From assembly GCA_029547045.1 (NCBI GenBank), contig JAKPQL010000006.1, positions 1 to 64,000 on the forward strand: a stretch of DNA of 64,000 nt. Direction: 5' to 3'. A program made the translations under genes and the position numbers. The DNA comes from Deltaproteobacteria bacterium. Lineage in GTDB: Bacteria; Desulfobacterota; Desulfomonilia; UBA1062. This document shows, in pieces, positions 35,995-46,562 of the stretch (positions are counted from its first letter, which is position 1; every line of letters starts with the position of its first letter). The notes below the pieces were generated by a model, which saw nothing but the letters and a program-made list of their open reading frames with translations, was not told the DNA's origin and ran no database searches.

Positions 35995-37047
35995 ATGCGG
36001 ATCAGGTGGTATATCCTTTCACGCCTCCTCGAGGTGTTCGCCGGTACGATGGCCGTCCTGTTCGGGGTGATGCTCATCGTGCAGTGGATGCGGATCGGCA
36101 GGGCGGTCACCCTGCGGGACCTGGACATACTGCTCCTGACCTTCGTGCCCATGAGCTCCTTCGTCATCCCCATGGCGCTGATCTTCAGCATCCTCATCGT
36201 GCTGGAGCGGTTCTCCGTGGAATCCGAGATCATCGCCATGAAGGCCTGCGGGGTACGCTCCGCGTCCATCTTCACGCCGGTCCTGTTCCTTGCCTCGTGC
36301 TGCCTCCTGGTGCATATGACCGTGTCCACATATCTCGGTCCGCTCACCATGAAGAAGATCCAGGCGGACCTCGCCAGGGAGGCGCCGAAAAAGGTCCTGG
36401 CGTTTCTGGAGGAGCGTGACTTCAACGACATGTTCAAGGACACCATCATCTACGTGGAGTCGGTGAACCAGAAGAAAAAACAGCTCAGGGGCATCTTCAT
36501 CGAGATTCCGGGCACAGACCGCGCCGTCATCACCGCCGAGAAGGGCACCATCGACGCGGACGGCAGGACCATCACCATGAGGCTTTTCCACGGGAGCGTG
36601 TTCATGGGAACACCCAAGTCGGACAGGCTCCTCACCTTCGACGAGTATGCGTTCACCCTGGAGGCCGATCTTGCCGCCCAGCTCCGCATCAAGGGGTACG
36701 AAACCGCAACGCAGCCGGAATTCAGGACCCTCCTGGAGAAGGACCGCACCCCAAAGGGTGTCAAGGAGTACCACTCCAGGTACTCCTTCCCTGTGTTCAA
36801 CCTCATCCTGGGCCTGGTGGGCATCAGCTTCGGGATCCAGCGACCCCGGTCGCCCCGTCATACCGGGTTCATCTTCGGGATCGTCACGATCCTGGGCTAT
36901 TATCTGGTGTTCGTGCTCGCGGACCGTCTGGTCAAGTCCGGCCTCATGGACCCTGTGATCGGCGCCTGGGCGCCCGACATTGCCTTCGCCGCCGTACTGG
37001 CCCTGGTGTGGCTGCGGCAGACATTCGCCCGGGGTGATCGGGTATGA
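35995..37047 (+). CDS. lptF: LPS export ABC transporter permease LptF
   Basis: This 350-residue permease is one of the two inner-membrane subunits that, with LptB, extract lipopolysaccharide. It has three N-terminal helices (to about residue 120), a periplasmic beta-jellyroll region (about 140-260, with TIIYVESVNQKKKQLRGIFIEI and ITAEKGTID) and three C-terminal helices. MRIRWYILSRLLEV matches the family N-terminus, so ATG 35995 is the likely start even though no ribosome site precedes it. The stop overlaps the lptG ATG. Confidence 0.9.
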   Translation: MRIRWYILSRLLEVFAGTMAVLFGVMLIVQWMRIGRAVTLRDLDILLLTFVPMSSFVIPMALIFSILIVLERFSVESEIIAMKACGVRSASIFTPVLFLASCCLLVHMTVSTYLGPLTMKKIQADLAREAPKKVLAFLEERDFNDMFKDTIIYVESVNQKKKQLRGIFIEIPGTDRAVITAEKGTIDADGRTITMRLFHGSVFMGTPKSDRLLTFDEYAFTLEADLAAQLRIKGYETATQPEFRTLLEKDRTPKGVKEYHSRYSFPVFNLILGLVGISFGIQRPRSPRHTGFIFGIVTILGYYLVFVLADRLVKSGLMDPVIGAWAPDIAFAAVLALVWLRQTFARGDRV

Positions 37048-38126
37048 CGGACATCCTCAGCAAGTACATCTTCAGGAGGGCGGCGCTGATGAGCGGCGCT
37101 GCGTGGGCAAGCCTGACACTCCTGGTCTTCGTCTCCGTGTTTCTCGGAAACCTCAGCCAGTTTGCCGAATATGACGCCCCGGGGTCGGTGATAGCCATGT
37201 TCATGTGGTATTCCCTGCCGCGCATCGCACACTGGGTGCTCCCATTCTCCGTGTGCATCGGCGTGGTGTCGGCCCAGGCAACCTTTTCACGCCACGTGGA
37301 GACCATCGCCATGCAGGCCTGCTCGGTATCCTTCTGGCGCCTGAGCGTGCCCTACATCGCGGTGAGCCTCATCGCCGCCCTCATCATGGGCGCGCTCTCC
37401 TTCACCGTGTACCCCATGGCCCAACGCCAGGCGGAAAAGATCGAGAAGATCTCCATAAAGAAGAAGGGCGTCCCGGGGTCCTTTTCCGCAAACGGCGGCA
37501 AATTCAGGGTGGGGGGCGACATCTACCATATCACCATGCTCGACATCTCCTCGGGTGCCATGCGGAACATCACGTGCTACCGCACCATCTCGGGAAGGCT
37601 CTCCTCAATCATCCGTGCCGGGAACGCGTCCTGGGACGGTACTGCATGGAAGACGGACCGCATGGAGGTGATGCACCTGTCGGGAACAGCTCTCGACGTC
37701 TCTGCGGGACCTGGTGTCCTGCCGCTGGCCCAACCTCCTGCAGAACTCGTCTTTGCGCGGCCCAGGACAGACATTCTCACCCTGCGGGAACTCTTCGAGT
37801 ACCGGGCGCGCCTCAAGGAGGACCACATCAGGTCCGTGAACCTGGATACGCAGATCCACGGCCGCATCAGCTTTGCGGCGGCACCCTTCATCATGACCCT
37901 GCTGGTGCTCCCCTTCGGCCTGCGGTTCCCCCGCGCCGGCGGCATAGCACGCGGTATCTCCATCGGCATCATCCTGGGCCTGTCCTACTGGGCGGTCCAC
38001 TCGGCCATGACGAGCGCCGGGATGGCGGGCTACGTGCCTCCCGCGCTGGCCGCATGGTCGTCCGGCATCCTGGCGCTTGCCGCCGGGTCGTATCTCATGG
38101 TTATGAGGAGGTCAACCTATGGCTGA
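37044..38126 (+). CDS. lptG: LPS export ABC transporter permease LptG
   Basis: This 360-residue partner of LptF has the same six-helix plus periplasmic domain layout: N-terminal helices at about 15-120, a domain with GDIYHITMLDISSGAMRNITCYR, and C-terminal helices around residues 268-355. It starts within the lptF stop (ATGA) and overlaps the next gene by eight bases. Together they show an LPS-bearing outer membrane. Confidence 0.9.
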   Translation: MTDILSKYIFRRAALMSGAAWASLTLLVFVSVFLGNLSQFAEYDAPGSVIAMFMWYSLPRIAHWVLPFSVCIGVVSAQATFSRHVETIAMQACSVSFWRLSVPYIAVSLIAALIMGALSFTVYPMAQRQAEKIEKISIKKKGVPGSFSANGGKFRVGGDIYHITMLDISSGAMRNITCYRTISGRLSSIIRAGNASWDGTAWKTDRMEVMHLSGTALDVSAGPGVLPLAQPPAELVFARPRTDILTLRELFEYRARLKEDHIRSVNLDTQIHGRISFAAAPFIMTLLVLPFGLRFPRAGGIARGISIGIILGLSYWAVHSAMTSAGMAGYVPPALAAWSSGILALAAGSYLMVMRRSTYG

Positions 38127-39456
38127 CGTCATCATCGTCGGAGCGGGTCCGGCGGGTATCTTCGCCGCCCTGGAACTCGTCGGCAAGGATCCTGGACTCG
38201 ACATCGTCATGGTCGAGCAGGGCAATGACATCCATGCCCGCACCCGATCCGGGAAGGAGATGCTCATCGGATGGGGAGGAGCAGGGGCGTACAGCGACGG
38301 CAAGCTCACCATCTCCACGGACGTGGGCGGCCAGCTCTCGAGCCTCATTTCCGACGAGGAGCTCATGGGCCTTCTCGAGCAGGTTGATGCCGTCTACCGG
38401 AGCTACTCACCCGGGGCGGACCTGTTCTGCGTGGGCAGCGACGACGCCCTGGCCATCGCCGCCCAGTCGCGCCTGGCAGGACTGGTCTACGTGCCCACCC
38501 GGGTGCGCCATATCGGCACCGAGAACCTCCTCATCATGCTGGAGCGGGTGCGGGGCGAACTCGACTCCCGCGTCCGCATGATCTTCAACACCCAGGTGAG
38601 CGAGATCCTCACGCAGGGAGACGCAGCGACCGGCGTGGTGCTCTCCGACGGCACCGTGCTCCATGCGCGGCGCGTCATCGCGGCCCCGGGCAGGGTGGGC
38701 TCCGGCTGGATGTCACTCCAGGCGAAAAAGCTCGGACTCCAGACGCACCCCAACCCCGTGGACCTCGGGGTCCGGGTTGAGCTCCCCGCTGCGGTCCTGG
38801 AGCACCTCACCAGCAAGGCCTATGAGACCAAGTTCATCCACTACTCCCGCACCTTCGACGACAAGGTGCGCACCTTCTGCATGAACCCGTACGGAGAGGT
38901 TGTCATCGAGACCCTGGGCGACATCGTCACCGTGAACGGCCACTCCTGGGCCAACAAGCGCACCGAGAACACGAACTTCGCGGTGCTCGTGAGCGCGGAC
39001 TTCACCGAGCCCTTCGACGACCCCATCGGGTACGGCGAGTCCGTGGCCCGCCTGGCCAACATGCTGGGCAAGGGCGTCATCGTGCAGCGGTTGGGAGACC
39101 TTCTTGGCGGCAGGCGCACCACCGAGGAGCGGCTGGCAAAATCAGCGACCCGGCCCACCCTCAGGCAGGCCACGCCGGGTGACCTGAGCTTCTGCATCCC
39201 CTACCGCATCCTCACCGACATCGAGGAGATGCTGGCCGGGCTCGACAAGGTGGCTCCAGGCGTCAACGCCGCCCATACCCTGCTGTACGGCATCGAGGTC
39301 AAGTTCTACTCCAACAGGATCCGGCTCGGGCCCGACCTCCAGTCGCAGATCAGGGGACTCTACGTCATCGGGGACGGTGCCGGGCTGACCCGGGGCCTCA
39401 TCCAGGCGAGCTGCTCGGGAATCATCGCGGCCAGGGCCATCCTCGCAGGCGGATGA
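38119..39456 (+). CDS. FAD-dependent oxidoreductase (COG2509-like)
   Basis: This 445-residue flavoprotein has an N-terminal Rossmann motif VIIVGAGPAGIFAALEL and a glycine-rich IGWGGAGAYSDGKL segment. The C-terminal FAD motif is GLYVIGDGAGLTRGLIQASCSGIIAARAI. This is typical of the COG2509 uncharacterised dehydrogenase family. The substrate is unknown. A strong ribosome site GAGGAGG lies in the lptG 3' end. Co-transcription with lptFG is likely but does not by itself imply a role in LPS export. Confidence 0.85.
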   Translation: MADVIIVGAGPAGIFAALELVGKDPGLDIVMVEQGNDIHARTRSGKEMLIGWGGAGAYSDGKLTISTDVGGQLSSLISDEELMGLLEQVDAVYRSYSPGADLFCVGSDDALAIAAQSRLAGLVYVPTRVRHIGTENLLIMLERVRGELDSRVRMIFNTQVSEILTQGDAATGVVLSDGTVLHARRVIAAPGRVGSGWMSLQAKKLGLQTHPNPVDLGVRVELPAAVLEHLTSKAYETKFIHYSRTFDDKVRTFCMNPYGEVVIETLGDIVTVNGHSWANKRTENTNFAVLVSADFTEPFDDPIGYGESVARLANMLGKGVIVQRLGDLLGGRRTTEERLAKSATRPTLRQATPGDLSFCIPYRILTDIEEMLAGLDKVAPGVNAAHTLLYGIEVKFYSNRIRLGPDLQSQIRGLYVIGDGAGLTRGLIQASCSGIIAARAILAGG

Positions 39457-39575
39457 CGCCGCACCGGGTGCTCAGTGGCCGTTGGCGCCATTTTTCGCTT
39501 GAACAGCCAACCGCATGTATACTATCGTTTGCCAGCTTCAACCTGAGGTCTACTATCTGAAAGAGGGAGAATGTC

Positions 39576-42244
<2,669 letters not shown>

Positions 42245-42248
<4 letters not shown>

Positions 42249-42844
42249 TCATCAGCTTCGAGGGCGGGGAGGGCACTGGCAAGACCACCTGCGTGGACCA
42301 TCTCTGCTCCCATCTGAACGGGAAAGGGCTGCCGTGGCTCTCGCTGAGAGAGCCCGGCGGCTCCCTTCTTTCCGAGGAGATCCGGGCCCTGTTCCTGCAC
42401 CGGGACATGGACGCCATGACTGAACTCCTCCTCGTCCTGGCATCCCGTGCCCGGAATATCAGCAGTATCATCGAACCGGGCCTCGCAGAAGGCAAGATCG
42501 TCGTCATGGACCGCTTCGTGGACTCCACCCTGGTCTACCAGGGCCTCATGGGCGGGCTCGGCGTGGACAGGGTCAGGGAGATAATGGAAATCACCGGCAC
42601 CTGGTTGGAGCCGGACCTCACCTGTGTCCTGGATGTCCCGGCCGAGGTGTCCCTCGCCAGGATCCGGCCCGGCGACCGGTTCGAGAGCAGGGACATGACG
42701 TACCACCGCAACCTGAGGGATGCCTTCCTTTCCGTGTGCACTCAGAAGCGGCACCGCGTCATCGATGCGGCGAGACCCGCCGACACGGTCGTGGGCGATG
42801 TGATACGCATTGTCGACACCCTGCTGGGAGCGCATTTCCGCTGA
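42245..42844 (+). CDS. tmk: Thymidylate kinase
   Basis: This 199-residue enzyme phosphorylates dTMP to dTDP. It has the P-loop FEGGEGTGKTTCVDHL, the DR(F/Y) motif VVMDRFVDSTLVYQG and REPGG. The start is GTG 42245, overlapping the ppdK stop (GTGA), so translation is coupled. The LID region with DRFESRD appears shorter than in E. coli. Pairing with ppdK is not functional in any obvious way. Confidence 0.94.
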
Positions 42845-42861
42845 GAAAATCACGAAACCTG

Positions 42862-42890
42862 TTGAAACTTTACCTGATAGCAATTATTAT
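42862..42890 (+). promoter_or_regulatory. Promoter of the OmpA-family lipoprotein gene
   Basis: TTGAAA (42862-42867) and TATTAT (42885-42890) are separated by 17 bp in an AT-rich stretch. They lie about 76 bp before the ATG. Confidence 0.65.
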
Positions 42891-42965
42891 TAGCAATCGA
42901 ACACGATCCGAGTCAGTCCGTACAGCGACAACCCGGGTTCCCGGGCCATGAAAGGGGGAAGGAAG

Positions 42966-43631
42966 ATGCGCAGTGTGAGTTATGTTCTCATCGTCACCGT
43001 AGCGGCCCTGTTCCTGCTGAACTCCACAGGCTGCACCACTGATCCGTACACGGGCGAGCAGAAGGTGAGCAAGGCTGCCATCGGCGGCCTCGTAGGGGCT
43101 TTGGGCGGTGCTGCCGTTGGTGCCGCAGTGAGCAAGGACAAGCGCAAGGGCGCCCTCATCGGGGCAGGCGTGGGCGGCCTGACCGGCGCAGGGGTGGGCT
43201 ACTACATGGACCGCCAGGAGGCCAAGCTCCGTGAAAAGCTCCAGGGCACCGGCGTGAGCGTGACCCGCCAGGGTGACAACCTCATCCTCAACATGCCGGG
43301 CAACATCACCTTCAAGACCGACAGCGCGGACATCAACGCCGGCTTCTACGACGTCCTGAACTCCGTGGGCCTGGTGCTCAAGGAGTTCGACAAGACCCTC
43401 ATCGACGTGTACGGCCATACGGACAGCGTGGGCAGCGACGCCTACAACCAGACCCTGTCCGAGAGAAGGGCCGCCAGCGTGGGGCAGTATCTCATCTCCC
43501 AGGGCATCGACGGGAGGAGGGTGATCACCCAGGGCTTCGGCGAGACGAGGCCCATCGCCAGCAACGATACCGAGGCGGGACGCTCGCAGAACCGCCGCGT
43601 GGAGCTCCAGCTGACACCGCTCACCCAGTGA
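42966..43631 (+). CDS. OmpA-family lipoprotein with glycine-zipper (YiaD-like)
   Basis: This 221-residue lipoprotein has a signal peptide with lipobox near residue 23 (LNSTGC). A glycine-zipper region (about 35-80, AIGGLVGALGGAAVGAAV and GAGVGGLTGAGVGYYMD) is followed by an OmpA C-terminal domain with VYGHTDSVGSDAYNQTLSERRAASV and NRRVELQL. It is likely an outer-membrane, wall-binding protein. The start follows AGGGGGAAGGAAG. It is a single-gene unit with its own promoter and terminator. Confidence 0.92.
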   Translation: MRSVSYVLIVTVAALFLLNSTGCTTDPYTGEQKVSKAAIGGLVGALGGAAVGAAVSKDKRKGALIGAGVGGLTGAGVGYYMDRQEAKLREKLQGTGVSVTRQGDNLILNMPGNITFKTDSADINAGFYDVLNSVGLVLKEFDKTLIDVYGHTDSVGSDAYNQTLSERRAASVGQYLISQGIDGRRVITQGFGETRPIASNDTEAGRSQNRRVELQLTPLTQ

Positions 43632-43647
43632 CGGGCTCGGAAAAGAA

Positions 43648-43676
43648 GGGCTGCGCCGGCATAACAGGCGCAGCCC
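43648..43676. terminator. Bidirectional terminator hairpin
   Basis: A perfect 10-bp repeat (GGGCTGCGCC / GGCGCAGCCC) with a 9-base loop lies between the convergent OmpA-lipoprotein and moaC genes. T-rich stretches follow on both strands (ATGGTTTT on plus, TTCTTTT on minus), so it can serve both transcripts. Confidence 0.75.
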
Positions 43677-43713
43677 ATGGTTTTCCCCGGGTTATTCCCT
43701 CGGTTGTGGCTGT

Positions 43714-44193
43714 TCAGGATTTCCGACGCCGGTAGGTCCCGCTTCTCCCGCCGGATTTCTCCTCCAGGCGGATGTCGCTGATGGTCATGGACTTGTCCAT
43801 GGCCTTTACCATGTCGTAGATGGTGAGCAGCGCCACGCTCACGGCATGCAGGGCTTCCATCTCCACGCCCGTGACGCCCTTCACCTTCACAACGGCCTGG
43901 ACCTCGATGGCGTGGGCCTTCTCGTCGGGATGGAATTCCACGGAGACGTGGTCGATGGGCAGGGGGTGGCACAGGGGGATGACCGTGCCGGTCTGCTTGG
44001 CCGCCATGATGCCCGCGAGCTGCGCCGTGGTGAGCACGTTGCCCTTCCTGCCCGAGTCATCTACCACCGCCCGGAATGTGTCGGGGCCGAGGCGTATGAC
44101 GCCGCTGGCCCGCGCGATGCGACGGCTGACCCGTTTCCCGCCCACGTCCACCATGGAGACGCGACCCTTCCGGTCGATGTGGGTCAGGGCCAT
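43714..44193 (-). CDS. moaC: Cyclic pyranopterin monophosphate synthase
   Basis: This 159-residue enzyme makes cyclic pyranopterin monophosphate, the first stable intermediate of molybdenum cofactor. It shows MVDVGGKRVSRRIA, KGNVLTTAQLAGIMAAKQTG, IPLCHPLPIDHV and GVEMEALHAVSVALLTIYDM with the catalytic Lys in VKAMDK. Length is typical. It is the last of four closely spaced minus-strand genes starting with aroF. Other moa genes are not in the window. Confidence 0.96.
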   Translation of the reverse strand: MALTHIDRKGRVSMVDVGGKRVSRRIARASGVIRLGPDTFRAVVDDSGRKGNVLTTAQLAGIMAAKQTGTVIPLCHPLPIDHVSVEFHPDEKAHAIEVQAVVKVKGVTGVEMEALHAVSVALLTIYDMVKAMDKSMTISDIRLEEKSGGRSGTYRRRKS

Positions 44194-44202
44194 GGGCTCG
44201 GC

Positions 44203-44478
44203 CTAGTCATCAGAGGATGACGTCTTGTCTGCGGTTGACGGAGATCCCGGGGCGCTTTCCGGGGATGAGGATCCCTCGGAACTATCCTTGGGTGCCGAGC
44301 GTTTCGCGTAATCGGTCATGTACCAGCCGGAGCCCTTGAGCTGGAAGGACGAGCGGGATATGAGCCGCTTCGCCTTGCCGCCGCACGTGGGGCACTTGTT
44401 CAGCGGCGCATCGCTGAACTTCTGCATGGCCTCAAATTCACTGTTGCATTTCAAACACTTATATTCATAGATGGGCAT
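44203..44478 (-). CDS. FmdB-family zinc ribbon protein
   Basis: This 91-residue protein has an N-terminal FmdB/CxxC zinc ribbon (MPIYEYKCLKCNSEFEAMQKF, then KCPTCGGKAKRLIS). The C-terminal 30 residues are a disordered Ser/Pro/Asp tail. The family is named for a putative formylmethanofuran dehydrogenase regulator, but its role is not established. It overlaps the upstream HExxH gene by 14 bases and is 9 bp from moaC. Confidence 0.88.
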   Translation of the reverse strand: MPIYEYKCLKCNSEFEAMQKFSDAPLNKCPTCGGKAKRLISRSSFQLKGSGWYMTDYAKRSAPKDSSEGSSSPESAPGSPSTADKTSSSDD

Positions 44479-44992
44479 TCAGATTCCTCCCTGCATCCTG
44501 TACGATGTGGTCGTTATATAGTGGCGCCGCCATGAGCTTGTCAAGGAGCGAGAGCACCCTGGGCAGGCCCGTGACCGGATTCTTGGCCAGGAAGACTCTG
44601 GTCAGCGCGTCCACCAGGACCTCCTCCTCACGGCTTTCACCGAAGAAGTCCGCCTTGCCCGTGGTGAACCGGTGGATGTGGAGGAGCTCGTGGGTCATGA
44701 TGAAGGTGATGAGCGAGAGCAGGTCGATGGAGGGATTGGCCCTGAGAAAGTCCAGGATCTCCCTGTCCTGCAGGCACACCCGGTAATAGTGCTCAGGGCC
44801 GCACACGCTCTGCTCGACCCGGATGAGCTGTGCGAAGACCCCATCCCTGGGTTCTTCCGCATCGAACTCCCGGAGCGTCTTCACGTCGTAGACGTTCCGG
44901 GTGTCCCAGTCGAGCTCCTTGCGGACGATATTCTCAGCCAGGGACGATCCGTACCTGACGGTCATCCTGTGCTCGGGCCTGAAGTATGCCAT
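44465..44992 (-). CDS. Putative HExxH metalloprotein, unknown function
   Basis: This 175-residue protein has a zincin-like motif, THELLHIHRF (His101, Glu102, His105), followed by EEEVLVDALTRVF, where a third ligand could lie. It has no signal peptide or membrane helix, so it is cytoplasmic. I do not recognise a named family. It lies between aroF and the FmdB gene on the same strand and overlaps the latter. Metallopeptidase activity is predicted only from the motif. Confidence 0.65.
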   Translation of the reverse strand: MAYFRPEHRMTVRYGSSLAENIVRKELDWDTRNVYDVKTLREFDAEEPRDGVFAQLIRVEQSVCGPEHYYRVCLQDREILDFLRANPSIDLLSLITFIMTHELLHIHRFTTGKADFFGESREEEVLVDALTRVFLAKNPVTGLPRVLSLLDKLMAAPLYNDHIVQDAGRNLNAHL

Positions 44993-45042
44993 GATGTCCC
45001 ATTGTAGGGGGCAAGCCGGAAAAAGGCAAGCCCCCGGAGGCT

Positions 45043-46062
45043 CTAGAGGTCCCTCCCCACGGCCTGGGCGATGCGCCGGACGCCTTCCATGACCTTCTTG
45101 AACTCAGCTGGCCTCAGCGACTGGGGTCCGTCGGACAGTGCCTCCTCGGGCCTGGGGTGCACCTCGATCATGAGCCCGTCAGCGCCCGCGGCGATGGCGG
45201 CGTACGACATGGCCTCCACGTAGCGGGCATGGCCGGTGCCGTGCGACGGGTCCACGATGACCGGGAGGTGGGTCTTCTCCTTGAGCACTGGCACAGCGGA
45301 CAGGTCCAGGGTGTTGCGTGTGGCGGTCTCGAAGGTGCGGATGCCCCGTTCGCACATGATCACCTGGCTGTTCCCTCCTGCCATGACATACTCGGCGGAC
45401 ATGAGAAACTCCTCGATGGTCGTGGACATGCCGCGCTTGAGCAGCACCGGCTTGTTCGTCCTGCCCACCTCCTTGAGGAGCTGGAAATTCTGGATGTTCC
45501 TGGCGCCGATCTGCAGACAGTCGGCATTCTCCAGGATGACCTCGATGCTGGCGATGTCCATGACCTCGGTGACCACGGGTATCTTGTACTCCTCCCTGGC
45601 CATGGACAGGAGGAGCAGGCCGTCGTTCTTCAGGCCCTGGAAGGCATACGGCGAGGTCCTGGGCTTGAACGCGCCGCCGCGCAGGATATGGCCGCCGCTC
45701 TCCTTGATGGCCCGGGCCACCTCCATGATCTGGTCCCTGGATTCCACGGCGCAGGGCCCCGCCATGACGGCGATCCGCCTGTTCCCCACCTTGACCCCCA
45801 TGCCCAGGTCCACCACGGTGGGCTCCGTCTTGGTCTCCCGGGACGCGAGCTTGTAGGGGCTCAGGATCCGGATGACCTTCTCCACCCCGGGCTGCGCCTC
45901 CAGGCACGTGAGGCGCTCCTTGCCGCGCTCGTCGCCCACCGCACCCAGCAGGGTCCGCTCGGATCCCACGCTCTCGTGGATGCGGTACCCGAAGGATTCG
46001 ATGAGCATCTTTACATGGTCGATCTGTTCCTGACTGGCTCCCTTTTTCATGGAAATAATCAC
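45043..46062 (-). CDS. aroF: 3-deoxy-7-phosphoheptulonate (DAHP) synthase
   Basis: This 339-residue enzyme joins PEP and erythrose 4-phosphate in the first step of the shikimate pathway. An N-terminal ferredoxin-like regulatory domain of about 70 residues (ending around GVEKVIRIL) precedes the type I-beta barrel with [40 protein letters not shown] and VDPSHGTGH. The start is GTG 46062, with AAGGAGG five bases upstream. Expression is very probably controlled by the aromatic leader peptide and terminator just upstream. Confidence 0.96.
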   Translation of the reverse strand: MIISMKKGASQEQIDHVKMLIESFGYRIHESVGSERTLLGAVGDERGKERLTCLEAQPGVEKVIRILSPYKLASRETKTEPTVVDLGMGVKVGNRRIAVMAGPCAVESRDQIMEVARAIKESGGHILRGGAFKPRTSPYAFQGLKNDGLLLLSMAREEYKIPVVTEVMDIASIEVILENADCLQIGARNIQNFQLLKEVGRTNKPVLLKRGMSTTIEEFLMSAEYVMAGGNSQVIMCERGIRTFETATRNTLDLSAVPVLKEKTHLPVIVDPSHGTGHARYVEAMSYAAIAAGADGLMIEVHPRPEEALSDGPQSLRPAEFKKVMEGVRRIAQAVGRDL

Positions 46063-46118
46063 ACTGGCCTCCTTGTTGTTTTCGTGCCGTGTGTGTCATT
46101 CCCCGGGGCCATACAGGA

Positions 46119-46152
46119 AAAGGCCGTGGGGAGGTGACCACCCACGGCCTTT
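46119..46152 (-). terminator. Attenuator terminator upstream of aroF
   Basis: A perfect 12-bp inverted repeat (AAAGGCCGTGGG / CCCACGGCCTTT) with a 10-base loop is followed on the minus strand by a short T-run (CCTTTTCC). It lies between the leader peptide and the aroF start, so it would stop transcription before aroF. Confidence 0.8.
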
Positions 46153-46171
46153 GTGTTCGCGTACGAACAGC

Positions 46172-46243
46172 TCAGCCCACAGGCGGCCACTCCCGAAACC
46201 AGAAATAATAGCCGAAATATGTGGATTCTGATGCCGTTCTCAT
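46172..46243 (-). CDS. Aromatic leader peptide of the aroF attenuator
   Basis: This 23-codon frame encodes a peptide whose core reads YFGYYFWFREW: three Tyr, three Phe and two Trp within eleven residues. It ends in TGA 20 bases before the 5' arm of a strong terminator hairpin, on the same strand as the DAHP synthase gene. Such composition by chance is very unlikely. By analogy with trp and phe leaders, ribosome stalling when charged aromatic tRNAs are scarce should let transcription continue. No ribosome site is evident; a possible promoter places the transcript start at or next to the ATG. Confidence 0.85.
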   Translation of the reverse strand: MRTASESTYFGYYFWFREWPPVG

Positions 46244-46249
46244 GGCACG

Positions 46250-46278
46250 CTTATGCCAGACTTTTCACGTCAGGGCAA
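46250..46278 (-). promoter_or_regulatory. Possible promoter for the aroF leader transcript
   Basis: On the minus strand TTGCCC (46278-46273) and CATAAG (46255-46250) are separated by 17 bp. Each matches four of six consensus bases. The start point would fall at or just before the leader ATG, implying a leaderless message. Confidence 0.35.
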
Positions 46279-46334
46279 GGGGAATTTCACAGCGGCAGGC
46301 TGTCCCCTGTCCATCCATGTCCTTGAATTCCCCA

Positions 46335-46500
46335 TGAAGATCTGGTAACACACCATCACCCTGCTGCAGATCCAAGGGAACCCGGTGAGAATCCGGGGCG
46401 GGGCCGCCGCTGTGAACGGGTAGTCCGGCCTGACAAGCCACTGCGGGAGCGGGAAGGCAAGGCCGGGAAGACACCGTGAGCCAGAAGACCTATCTGTGGT
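46335..46500 (+). ncRNA. Cobalamin riboswitch
   Basis: The conserved adenosylcobalamin/cobalamin aptamer elements appear in order: AAGGGAACCCGGTGAGAATC (from 46374), the GCCACTG (46437) and GGGAAGGC (46451) parts of the B12 box, and the closing GAGCCAGAAGACC (46478). The ends are approximate. It precedes a BtuB-like receptor gene by about 60 bp, the usual arrangement for repression of vitamin B12 uptake when cobalamin is abundant. Whether control is by termination or by hiding the GGAGGTG ribosome site is not clear. Confidence 0.92.
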
Positions 46501-46562
46501 ACGGACTACACCCGCGTGCCCGGGTGGAGACTCCAAGGGAATACTTCTCTGGAGGTGTCCAC

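Noticed and set aside
39499-39523. Promoter-like TTGAAC and TATACT upstream of ppdK
   Set aside because: The spacer is only 13 bp, too short for sigma70; the TATACT may still be a -10 with a poor -35.
46081-46152. Hairpin upstream of aroF as an ordinary terminator of the btuB-side transcript
   Set aside because: btuB is transcribed away from it; its position after an aromatic-rich short frame and before aroF fits attenuation better.
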